A stretch of DNA of 64,000 nucleotides from Bdellovibrio bacteriovorus. GTDB taxonomy: Bacteria; Bdellovibrionota; Bdellovibrionia; Bdellovibrionales; Bdellovibrionaceae. Below the pieces are notes generated by a model. The model searched no databases. It was given only the letters and a program-made list of their open reading frames with translations, and was not told the origin of the DNA. Shown here piece by piece: positions 7,781-15,761 of this stretch (positions within the stretch are counted from its first letter, which is position 1; every line of letters starts with the position of its first letter). Location of the stretch: positions 1,550,001 to 1,614,000 of the forward strand of contig NZ_CP020946.1 in assembly GCF_002208115.1 (NCBI RefSeq), read 5' to 3'. The translations under genes and the position numbers were made by a program.

Positions 7781-8230
7781 TTAAATACCGACGCCGGCCG
7801 GATTTGGTATTGAGATGTTGATACTGGATTTGTCCCCGGAAGAATCAAATGGCGTCACCTTCACGGTGTCGCCAGATTTCCACGCGATATTGATATTGTG
7901 CTTTCTGCGTCAGCCCGATGTGCGAGATGACTTGGGAAAATCCTCCGGTGCTGATAGTGCCGCCAACATACAAAAATAGAAAACTTTTGCCATTTTGACT
8001 GCTGATGCTGGAGCCCGCGCCGGCAGCAGGAATGGTCGTCGGAGAATATGTGAAGCGAATGCCGACGGAAACATTGGAGGTCCCTCGGGTGCCCGCGGTG
8101 ATCGGTTGCATGGAGTCACTGGAGCTGTAGCCCGCGAGGTTGCTCATGTCGAGGTCGATGGACCAGATGCCGGTCTCGGGACAGAATACGGATGATTTTT
8201 GCGCGATTCCGTAGGATCCCAGAATGACGA
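7781..8230 (-). pseudogene. Displaced 3' part of the cysteine-repeat secreted protein gene
   Basis: Downstream of the stop at 8231 the reading continues in a second frame from about 8260 (GVCKPGNLIVILGS, then CPETGIWSIDLDM) to about 7880 (QYQYRVEIW). It then returns to the original frame (GDTVKVTPFDSSGDKS) and ends at a TAA at 7781-7783. Both stretches read as natural secreted-protein sequence, so the gene appears to have suffered two compensating single-base shifts, one near 8240-8260 and one near 7876. Either the gene is decaying or the sequence has two errors. Confidence 0.6.
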
Positions 8231-9088
8231 TCAGATTGCCGGGCTTGCATACACCTGTGAGTGTCTGTATCGTTCGCAGGCAGATACGATATCCAGGTCG
8301 CTGATGTTTTCACAGCGGCCATTGACCTCAATTCCCCAGGCAGAGGGCAGGCCTCTCAGGAGTTCGCAATTGGTGGAGTAGTCCACCGCAGCCACCATAT
8401 TCCCAGAGCAGGAATCAGAATTGAAGATTTTTACAGCGCCCGGTGTGCTGGCGCCTTTGAAGGCGGCGCAGGCTTTGGCTGGTGCGGTGTCGCTGATGTT
8501 CTGGCACTTGCCATCGATTTTGACAGCCCAGGCGCTGGAGCCCGTGCTATCAAAGTTCTCGCATCGGGAAGGGGCGCTGATAGCGGCGATCGCATTGCCG
8601 GAACACGAGTCCGAGGTGAAGATCGTGACGGCGCGCGGATCGGCTCCACCCTTAAAGGATTCGCACGCTTTTACGGTGGAAATGTCCGGGATGTTCAGGC
8701 ACTGCCCCTTGATGCGAACAGCCCAGGTGTCGCCAGCAGAAGAGAATCTTTCGCAGCTGGAAGCCGCACTCACGGTGCCAATCAGGCTGCCCGAGCAGGA
8801 GTCGGAGCGGAACAGTTCCACGGATCCGTAAGACGGCGGCGGAGGAGAAGATCCGCCACCACCCAGGGCCTGACGCAGAAGTTCTTCAGCGGAAGTCAGG
8901 CGGTCACTCACATAGCGCAGTCGTTCCTTCTGATCTGGGCTGGAAATTTGGCCCATGACCAAGCGGGTTTGCTCTTTGGCAACAGTGATTTCTTCCAGGC
9001 TGCGGCTGACTTTAGAATCATCAGCGGCCAGAGAGATGGAACAACACAATGACATCAACAGACTGACAGTGGCGGTTTTAAAAAGCAC
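8231..9088 (-). CDS. Secreted cysteine-repeat protein, probably truncated by a frameshift
   Basis: A Sec signal peptide (core VSLLMSLCCSISLA) is followed by a short coiled-coil-like segment and a GGGGSSPPPPS linker. Then come three imperfect repeats of about 60 residues, each with SDSCSG, a central Trp and spaced cysteines, suggesting disulfide-stabilised extracellular modules. I prefer the GTG at 9088, six bases after AAGGAG, over the ATG at 9094, which abuts that site. The frame ends abruptly at 8231 while homologous-looking sequence continues in another frame. I recognise no named domain. Confidence 0.6.
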   Translation of the reverse strand: MLFKTATVSLLMSLCCSISLAADDSKVSRSLEEITVAKEQTRLVMGQISSPDQKERLRYVSDRLTSAEELLRQALGGGGSSPPPPSYGSVELFRSDSCSGSLIGTVSAASSCERFSSAGDTWAVRIKGQCLNIPDISTVKACESFKGGADPRAVTIFTSDSCSGNAIAAISAPSRCENFDSTGSSAWAVKIDGKCQNISDTAPAKACAAFKGASTPGAVKIFNSDSCSGNMVAAVDYSTNCELLRGLPSAWGIEVNGRCENISDLDIVSACERYRHSQVYASPAI

Positions 9089-9235
9089 AGGCATCTCCTT
9101 TATGGTGACAGCATTTACAGGCAAGAAAGACCTTACAACCTTTGTGCCAGACCAAAGTGACACCGGGGATCAGGCCCGGCGGAATCTTGTGTTTTTCCAA
9201 ACTCCGGCGGTAAAATATGGATGGAGGCCTTGTCT

Positions 9236-10288
9236 ATGAAGATCAAGATTCCTTATCAGGACAAAATCACTCTTGGGTATTCCTTGGCGCGCTCTGCGGG
9301 CTTCGCAGCCCAGCAGTGGACGCTGCCGTTCTTTGAATTTGTGACGACGGGTGCCCGGAAGTCCCACAAAGCCATGGATCCCCACAAACTGCGCCTGGCT
9401 TACAAAGAGCTTTTTCGGCTGCTAAAGAAAGACAGCGAAAACATCGCCCAGGGAATTTATCCGGTGGAGGTTTTGAAGCCTGAAACCGTCACCCGCCATT
9501 TCATGCGTTATCCGCGCATCATTTATGACGGCTATTCCATTGCCAAGCGCCGTAAAGACAAGTCCGCCCACGATTTTGATGCGGAAGCCGAAAACTTCAT
9601 GAAGGACCTTCCGGAGTATTATCAGCGAAACTTCCATTTTCAGACCGGGGGTTATCTGACCCGGGAATCGGCAGAGCTTTATGAACATCAGGTTGAAATT
9701 CTTTTCTCGGGCTCGGCTGATGCCATGAGACGCCTGATCATTCCTTTGGCCAAGCAGGTTCATCCCGGCGATGGGGCTGGCCTGCATTTTCTGGAAGTCG
9801 GGGCTGGCACCGGACGACTGACCCGGTTTATGAAACTGGCGTATCCGAAGGCCAAGATCACCGTTCTGGATTTAAGTTATCCTTACTTGAAAAAGGCACA
9901 AGACAACTTGCACGAATTTGACCGCCTGGATTTTGTGCAAGGGGCGGCAGAGGATCTGCCGTTTTCTGATGCCAAGTTTGATTTTGTCTATTCCTGCTTC
10001 CTGTTTCATGAACTGCCTCACGAAATCCGCCGGCAGGTGATCCGCGAGGGTTACCGGGTGCTGAAGGGCGGGGGGTGTTACGGTCTTGTGGATTCTTTGC
10101 AAGCTGAAGATACTCACGATTTTGAATGGGCGCTGGAGCAGTTCCCCGTGGATTTCCACGAGCCGTTCTACAAGAATTACACCCAGAATCCGATGGAAGG
10201 GCTGCTATTGGCGGCCGGTTTTGAGGGGCTGCATAAGGATCAGGGATTTTTTGCCAAAGCACTGTTGGCGCGTAAACCCTCAGAGTAG
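9236..10288 (+). CDS. Class I SAM-dependent methyltransferase
   Basis: 350 residues. The C-terminal half has the Rossmann methyltransferase motifs: motif I FLEVGAGTGRLTRF, an acidic end of strand two (ITVLDLSYPYL), FVQGAAEDLPF and motif IV FDFVYSCFLFHELPH, as in UbiE-like enzymes. The N-terminal about 150 residues are a less typical helical region. The ATG at 9236 is chosen because GGAGG lies eight bases upstream. The substrate is unknown. It is transcribed alone, divergent from the cysteine-repeat gene. Confidence 0.82.
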   Translation: MKIKIPYQDKITLGYSLARSAGFAAQQWTLPFFEFVTTGARKSHKAMDPHKLRLAYKELFRLLKKDSENIAQGIYPVEVLKPETVTRHFMRYPRIIYDGYSIAKRRKDKSAHDFDAEAENFMKDLPEYYQRNFHFQTGGYLTRESAELYEHQVEILFSGSADAMRRLIIPLAKQVHPGDGAGLHFLEVGAGTGRLTRFMKLAYPKAKITVLDLSYPYLKKAQDNLHEFDRLDFVQGAAEDLPFSDAKFDFVYSCFLFHELPHEIRRQVIREGYRVLKGGGCYGLVDSLQAEDTHDFEWALEQFPVDFHEPFYKNYTQNPMEGLLLAAGFEGLHKDQGFFAKALLARKPSE

Positions 10289-10431
10289 TGTCGTTTTTTT
10301 CAATTGGGGTTTTTAGAACCTGGGGGTGAGTTAACACTCCAGAAGGACTGACTTTTTTAGACTTGTGTTTTCCTTTGTTTCTGGTAGTTTCCTTGCCACT
10401 TGATAAAAGCTAGAAACTTTCAGGAGAAATC

Positions 10432-11403
10432 ATGGGTCCTATTACTCAGTTTATCGATCATCACTACCGTCACTTCAACGCTGCTGCATTGAAAGATGCT
10501 GCTAAAGGCTACAAACTTCACATGGATAACGGTGGCCAGATGCTAGTGACTTTGGCAGGTGCCATGTCTACAGCAGAACTGGGTCTTTCTTTGGCTGAAA
10601 TGATCCGCCAGGGTAAAGTTCATGCGATTTCCTGCACAGGTGCGAACCTTGAAGAAGACGTATTCAATCTGGTAGCGCACAATCACTACGAGCGCATTCC
10701 GAACTACCGTGACTTGACTCCGGCTGACGAACAAAAGCTTCTGGAAAGACACTTGAACCGTGTAACTGACACCTGCATCCCTGAGGAAGAAGCCATCCGT
10801 CGTATCGAGAACGTGGTTCTTGAATACTGGCAGGACGCTGATAAAAAAGGCGAGTCTTACTTCCCGCACGAATTCATGTACAAAATCCTTCTTTCCGGCA
10901 AATTGGAACAGTACTACCAGATCGATCCAAAAAATTCCTGGTTGTTGGCTGCGGCTGAAAAGAACCTTCCAATGGTTGTTCCAGGCTGGGAAGATTCCAC
11001 TTTGGGTAATATCTTCACTGGTCACATCATCAAAGGTGACATCAAAAAATCCACCACTGTTAAAGGTGGTATTGAGTACATGAAAACCTGGGCAGAGTGG
11101 TACATGGGCGCTTCCAAAAGAGCTCCTGTGGGCTTCTTCCAAATCGGCGGTGGTATCGCTGGTGACTTCCCAATTTGCGTTGTTCCGATGCTTGAACAGG
11201 ACTTGGGCCACGAAGACATTCCTTTGTGGAGCTACTTCGCTCAGATCTCTGATTCCACAACTTCTTACGGTTCGTACTCTGGTGCGATCCCGAACGAGAA
11301 AATCACTTGGGGTAAATTGTCTCCAACAACTCCTAGCTACATCGTTGAATCCGATGCAACTATCGTTGCACCTCTGATCTTCGCTTACGTTCTAGGAAAA
11401 TAG
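10432..11403 (+). CDS. Deoxyhypusine-synthase-like protein
   Basis: 323 residues belonging to the deoxyhypusine synthase superfamily. Visible family features are AGAMSTAELG, the SCTGANLEEDVFNLV nucleotide-binding segment, and near the C-terminus ITWGKLSP, in which Lys295 aligns with the catalytic lysine that forms the imine intermediate. Eukaryotic and archaeal enzymes modify eIF5A, which bacteria lack. Bacterial members are thought to act in polyamine metabolism, for instance homospermidine formation, using spermidine or putrescine and NAD. CAGGAGA precedes the ATG and a terminator follows. The family call is firm and the reaction is not. Confidence 0.85.
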   Translation: MGPITQFIDHHYRHFNAAALKDAAKGYKLHMDNGGQMLVTLAGAMSTAELGLSLAEMIRQGKVHAISCTGANLEEDVFNLVAHNHYERIPNYRDLTPADEQKLLERHLNRVTDTCIPEEEAIRRIENVVLEYWQDADKKGESYFPHEFMYKILLSGKLEQYYQIDPKNSWLLAAAEKNLPMVVPGWEDSTLGNIFTGHIIKGDIKKSTTVKGGIEYMKTWAEWYMGASKRAPVGFFQIGGGIAGDFPICVVPMLEQDLGHEDIPLWSYFAQISDSTTSYGSYSGAIPNEKITWGKLSPTTPSYIVESDATIVAPLIFAYVLGK

Positions 11404-11431
11404 TCGTTAGAGATTAGATATTAGAAATTGG

Positions 11432-11467
11432 AAAAAGGGCACCGGAGACGGGGCCCTTTTTCTTTTT
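11432..11467 (+). terminator. Intrinsic terminator after the deoxyhypusine-synthase-like gene
   Basis: AAAAAGGGC and GCCCTTTTT form the stem around an 11-12 base loop, followed by more T residues. It also overlaps the end of the convergent gene at 11466 and may serve both. Confidence 0.8.
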
Positions 11468-12029
11468 AGCGAACGAATTCAATTTCCAGGCGGCCGCGGC
11501 TGCCGATCAGATTCGGGCTTTCGATATCCAGAATCAGAGTGCGCACGTCCAGGGTGTCTGAATATCTTTGGCCGAAGTGGCGGTCGTATTCGTAGTGACC
11601 CAGATCAAATTCCAGAGTTTCGCCGGATCTCATTTTATAGATATATCCCAGGTCCACGCGCTCTTCGCTTTGAGCGATGACTCGTGGGTTGTTTTCAAAA
11701 CGGACTTCACCTTCCACGCAGCGGATGATGATTTTGCGGTATGAACCCCAGACATCCAGGCTGTGGCGGCTGGCGCCGAATTTGTCGGCTTTCACCGTGC
11801 GAACTTCATTCGGGATTCGCGGGGTTGGTTTGATCGGCGTTTTGGCAAGGTGTTCGTCGGTCAATGCGATCAGCTCGTCGCTGATTTGCAGAATTTCTTC
11901 CGTGCTTTGTGCTTGTGCCATGCGGGCTCTGAGTTCGGCGATACGCTGCTCAAGGTTGTCCTGGCTTTGAGCAAAAGCGGTAGATTGAAGAAACAGTCCA
12001 AAGATCAGTGTGAAAATGGTGGTTTTCAT
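11466..12029 (-). CDS. Secreted protein of unknown function with a coiled-coil start
   Basis: 187 residues with a Sec signal peptide ending STAFAQS. The next about 45 residues (LEQRIAELRARMAQAQS and onward) are heptad-like and probably form a coiled coil. The C-terminal about 110 residues look like a beta-rich domain (YRKIIIRCVEGEVRF, TLEFDLGHYEYDRHFG). I do not recognise the family. The ATG at 12029 is supported by GGGAGGGG upstream and by the signal peptide; longer in-frame starts are unlikely. Confidence 0.7.
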   Translation of the reverse strand: MKTTIFTLIFGLFLQSTAFAQSQDNLEQRIAELRARMAQAQSTEEILQISDELIALTDEHLAKTPIKPTPRIPNEVRTVKADKFGASRHSLDVWGSYRKIIIRCVEGEVRFENNPRVIAQSEERVDLGYIYKMRSGETLEFDLGHYEYDRHFGQRYSDTLDVRTLILDIESPNLIGSRGRLEIEFVR

Positions 12030-12165
12030 GTTTTTTGCCCCTCCCAAGTGGCGAAGGGACGCATTGCAATCGCAGGGCCAACGTTTGAGGTGGCAGTTTG
12101 GCTCCAAGCCTGGTGGCGGGTAGTCATGGCTTGCAATAAGGACGGCAAAAGGAAAGCATATTGCC

Positions 12166-12957
12166 ATGAAGATTGAACAGCTTTGCATCTATCCCCTGAA
12201 GTCCGCGCGTGCGCAAAAGATCAACCAGATGACCATGACTCATGAAGGTCCGGTCGGGGATCGTCAGTGGATGCTGATTGATGAAAACGGCAAATTTATT
12301 TCTCAGCGAACGTTGCCAAAGCTTGCCACAGTGGAAGTGTTTTATGAAGACACAGCCTTGACTGTTGGTTTTCAGAAAATGTTCTTTAAAATCTCCACCA
12401 ATAATTCATTCAAACGTCAGGTGAAGGTTCAGGTTTGGAATGACACCTTTGATGCGGCTTTGGAGCCCGACCTGTATTCCCAGGCGCTGTCCCAGTATCT
12501 GGGGGTGAACTGCCGCTTGGTGCGCTATGCGCCCTATTCCCAGCGCCGTGTGCTTTCCACAGACAAAACGTGGAAGCCGGAAGTGCGTTTTGCAGACGGA
12601 CGCCCAGTGCAACTGATCAACACGAAAAGTCTGGAAGAGCTGAACTCGCGATTGGCAGAACCAGTCGGCGTGGACCGCTTCCGTGGTAACATCATCTATT
12701 CCGGACAAGTGCCATTTGAAGAAGACAAATGGAAAAAGATCCGCGTGGGTGAAGTGGTCTTTTCCCAACCCAAGCGCTGTTCCCGCTGTACGATCACCAC
12801 CATTGATCAGGCCACGGGTGTGGCCATGGGCCCTGACCCGCTGAAGACTTTGGCGGGCTATCGTCGCGAGGGAAGCTCTGTCTTTTTCGGCACACTGTGG
12901 ATCCCGGAAAACACCGGGGTGATCAAGCTGGGTGACGCTTTGGAAGTGCTTGAATAG
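12166..12957 (+). CDS. MOSC-domain molybdenum-cofactor protein
   Basis: 263 residues with the N-terminal MOSC beta-barrel domain (QLCIYPLKSARAQ, GDRQWMLIDENGKFISQR) and a C-terminal MOSC domain. The motif PKRCSRCTITTIDQATG contains the conserved cysteine that coordinates the molybdenum cofactor in mARC/YcbX proteins. These enzymes reduce N-hydroxylated compounds and usually need a ferredoxin or cytochrome b5-type partner. No partner domain is fused here and none is next door. It ends five bases from the convergent delta-60 gene. Confidence 0.85.
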   Translation: MKIEQLCIYPLKSARAQKINQMTMTHEGPVGDRQWMLIDENGKFISQRTLPKLATVEVFYEDTALTVGFQKMFFKISTNNSFKRQVKVQVWNDTFDAALEPDLYSQALSQYLGVNCRLVRYAPYSQRRVLSTDKTWKPEVRFADGRPVQLINTKSLEELNSRLAEPVGVDRFRGNIIYSGQVPFEEDKWKKIRVGEVVFSQPKRCSRCTITTIDQATGVAMGPDPLKTLAGYRREGSSVFFGTLWIPENTGVIKLGDALEVLE

Positions 12958-12962
12958 TCGCT

Positions 12963-15530
12963 TTAGAACAGTTCTCCGGACATGTTCAGACGATAGGCCG
13001 TGCCGTCGAATATTTTGAAAGAGTTATCGTTAGAGTCCCAAAGAACGTCGTCAAGACTGCGGTACTGACTCATGGGGAAGTTCAGGGTTTGGACGCTGTT
13101 GTTACCAAAGCTTTGGTTTTCGGAACCGTCACCTTTCCATGATTTCATGACGAGGTTCTGACTGTAATCAAGACCGAAAACATAAAGGTTTCCCTGGGAG
13201 TCAATGCTTAAGGCATCTCCACCCCAGATATTTGTATCGATCCAGAAGTCCGTGGTGGTGCTGATATATCCATTTCCAGAACCGAATGAAGTATCCAGCG
13301 TTCCATCGGGTTTATAACAATTGATGAAGATCATTCCATCCCACGATGGCATTTCATAGCCGTCAAAGACTGTATAAAGCCGGCCGTCAGGCGCAAACTC
13401 AAGGCCCATAGTGGCGTGATCAGAGTCGGTGTCCATGCGCAGTTCCACATAGCCGTCTCCACTGAAGCTGGAATCGACATAGCCATCCTCAGCAATCATC
13501 AGCAGGAACTGGGCTGCATTCATGGAGCCATCATAGGAAAGACCTGCTATCACCGTGCGGCCATCGGCCGCCTGCTTCATCGTTATCAGATCATAAACAT
13601 CGCCCGGAGGGATTGTGATCACATTCAAACCTGTGCCTCCGAATCCCAAGTCCCGCGTCCCATCCGCCAGAATTTTTGCAGTGATAATGTTGTCACCGTT
13701 GTTGAGGATTCCCACGGACTCGCCATTGTCGTGAAATGCACAGAACCAGGGATAGGCATTGCTGCCGTTATTAATTGTTTCAGTGTAAATTCCATTGACC
13801 CCGAAACTTAAGTCCCGGCTGCCATCGGGATGGAACTTTGCGACTGAAAACTTTGTTCCCGTGGACTCGCCACACACCATGATACTGCCGTCGGCCAAGT
13901 GTTTCAGGGTGAGTATTTTTTCATAATCGTTCTCAAAAACATCACGAATATAGCCGTCGTCACCAAATTGAGTCTGAATGACGCCGGATTTGTCTGTCTT
14001 CACAATGAAGACTTTTGCGGATCGGGCCTCGAATCTTCCGGCATACAAAAAGGTGTTGTTGTCCAATTTGTATTGTATATCGGGCTGGCCATTGTCGGTG
14101 GCGGCGGCAAAGATGGATTCGTGTTTTCCCGCGCTGGCAAAGCCAGGATCCGGACTCATCGCCGTATTAAACTTTCTGATCAAGGCTGAATAGTAAAGCG
14201 GTTCTAGAGTGGTGCCCTGGCCCGCGGCGACGATGTCGCCATTCGCTACAAAACGCAGCAGGCGAAAGCTGTCGCTGCCGTTATAGGTGATCGTGCCACC
14301 CGTACCATGAGAGGCATCCAGCGTCCCGTTATAGTTGTACTGGGAAAGAAGAACTTTGCTGAACGTTCTTAAATTATCATAGGGAAAGGACAGTCTTTGG
14401 GTTTCGGTATAGGCGATCTGAATGTCGTTGTTTGAACTTCCGTCAAGAACACCTCTGACATCAAGCACGCCATAACTTAATGTGGCGTGAGTGAACATCA
14501 GTGTTCCGGTGGAATTGAAGCCGGTGTCAGGGGTTCCGTTGAGGTTGCAGACAACAATCAATCCCTGGTCTCGTTGATTTGATCCGCCCGCCGTGGCCGT
14601 GTTGCCGAAGATAACAAGGCGATCATTGTTTAATTTTTTTAAGCCGATCCAGCGAACCGTGTCGACAGCCGCCGTTGACGGGTAGGCGGTCGTAAAGCCG
14701 CCATCTTCAACACCGCTGATATTGAACTTTCGCAGTTTCACTCGGTCTGCGGTTGGCACGTGGTTCAGCAGATAGATTTCGCTGTCCGAAACATATAATA
14801 TATCCTGCGGGTTTTCAGCACCGGCCGCGTTCGAGAAGACCTGAATGCCTCCCGTGCCGTGGTTGGTATCAAGAGTTCCGTCAGTGTTTATCAGAAAAGT
14901 TGTGGCTTTGTATTGGGTGTCCATGCGATAGGAAGCAACCAGAATCTTTCCAGAGTCCGTGATCGCCATCTTCCGGCCATAAACGGCGTTACCAGTTTCT
15001 GTGCGATTGTATACGCCCTCGGTTCCAAAACCTGTATCGATGTGTCCTGTTGTTGAAAGCTTCAGAACGTTGAATCCATTTTGAGTGGGATTTGAAAATA
15101 GGATGAATGTGCCGTCATCTGAAGTTTTCATGTCGACGATGCCGGAAAGCGTGCTGCTGGGAAGGTCAACATAGCCATCTTGCCCGTAGGTCAGATCCAG
15201 CGAACCGTCTGTATTTAATCGAAAAAGAAGGGGCTTGGTATAGTCGTAGAAATTTGAATGATAAAATTGTCCCACAATGATTTTACCGTCTGATTGAGTG
15301 TTCAGCAGGCGGGGATTCATGTTCACTTTGTTGGACCCGTTGATTTTCAGAATACCAGACACCCCAAATTCATGCAGTGCGACCGAGGGCGCAGATTCTG
15401 TTTTCATCGTCAGATTCAGAATGTCGGCTTCCAAAGTGCAACCCGTGAAGGCCACAGCAAAGTACAAGTGACCCACGATGGAAAGGGCTCTTTGAGTAAG
15501 AAATCTCATAAAACGCGCAGAATTACTCAT
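12963..15530 (-). CDS. Delta-60 repeat lipoprotein
   Basis: 855 residues. After an N-terminal hydrophobic segment with a lipobox-like FTGC, the protein consists of tandem repeats of about 50-60 residues with the delta-60 signature: strands such as GKIIVGQFY, then LFRLNTDGSLDLTYGQDG, repeated as DGTLDTNHGTGG, DGSRDLSFGVNG, DGTRDLGFGGTG and DGTLDTSFGSGN. This repeat is abundant in predatory and myxobacterial surface proteins and probably forms a beta-propeller. No catalytic residues are evident; adhesion or scaffold roles are possible. The first in-frame ATG is used, but no good ribosome site is visible there. Confidence 0.85.
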   Translation of the reverse strand: MSNSARFMRFLTQRALSIVGHLYFAVAFTGCTLEADILNLTMKTESAPSVALHEFGVSGILKINGSNKVNMNPRLLNTQSDGKIIVGQFYHSNFYDYTKPLLFRLNTDGSLDLTYGQDGYVDLPSSTLSGIVDMKTSDDGTFILFSNPTQNGFNVLKLSTTGHIDTGFGTEGVYNRTETGNAVYGRKMAITDSGKILVASYRMDTQYKATTFLINTDGTLDTNHGTGGIQVFSNAAGAENPQDILYVSDSEIYLLNHVPTADRVKLRKFNISGVEDGGFTTAYPSTAAVDTVRWIGLKKLNNDRLVIFGNTATAGGSNQRDQGLIVVCNLNGTPDTGFNSTGTLMFTHATLSYGVLDVRGVLDGSSNNDIQIAYTETQRLSFPYDNLRTFSKVLLSQYNYNGTLDASHGTGGTITYNGSDSFRLLRFVANGDIVAAGQGTTLEPLYYSALIRKFNTAMSPDPGFASAGKHESIFAAATDNGQPDIQYKLDNNTFLYAGRFEARSAKVFIVKTDKSGVIQTQFGDDGYIRDVFENDYEKILTLKHLADGSIMVCGESTGTKFSVAKFHPDGSRDLSFGVNGIYTETINNGSNAYPWFCAFHDNGESVGILNNGDNIITAKILADGTRDLGFGGTGLNVITIPPGDVYDLITMKQAADGRTVIAGLSYDGSMNAAQFLLMIAEDGYVDSSFSGDGYVELRMDTDSDHATMGLEFAPDGRLYTVFDGYEMPSWDGMIFINCYKPDGTLDTSFGSGNGYISTTTDFWIDTNIWGGDALSIDSQGNLYVFGLDYSQNLVMKSWKGDGSENQSFGNNSVQTLNFPMSQYRSLDDVLWDSNDNSFKIFDGTAYRLNMSGELF

Positions 15531-15761
15531 GTAATATTAATCGGTTTAAGCAGAGGTAACCTCAAGAAGCGTTTACCTTTAGAAAGTGGATAAGCTGTTT
15601 ATTACAGCAACTTAAGAGCGACATCTCATTTTGATACAAGAGAACTGACACTTCTGGCGCGCTGACAATTCCTTAACCATACCAGATCCCATAAAAGCAC
15701 AAGCCCGGTGGGTCCAAACTGTGCAGCTAGATACCTGAATTATTTAATTTAAGGGTGTATC

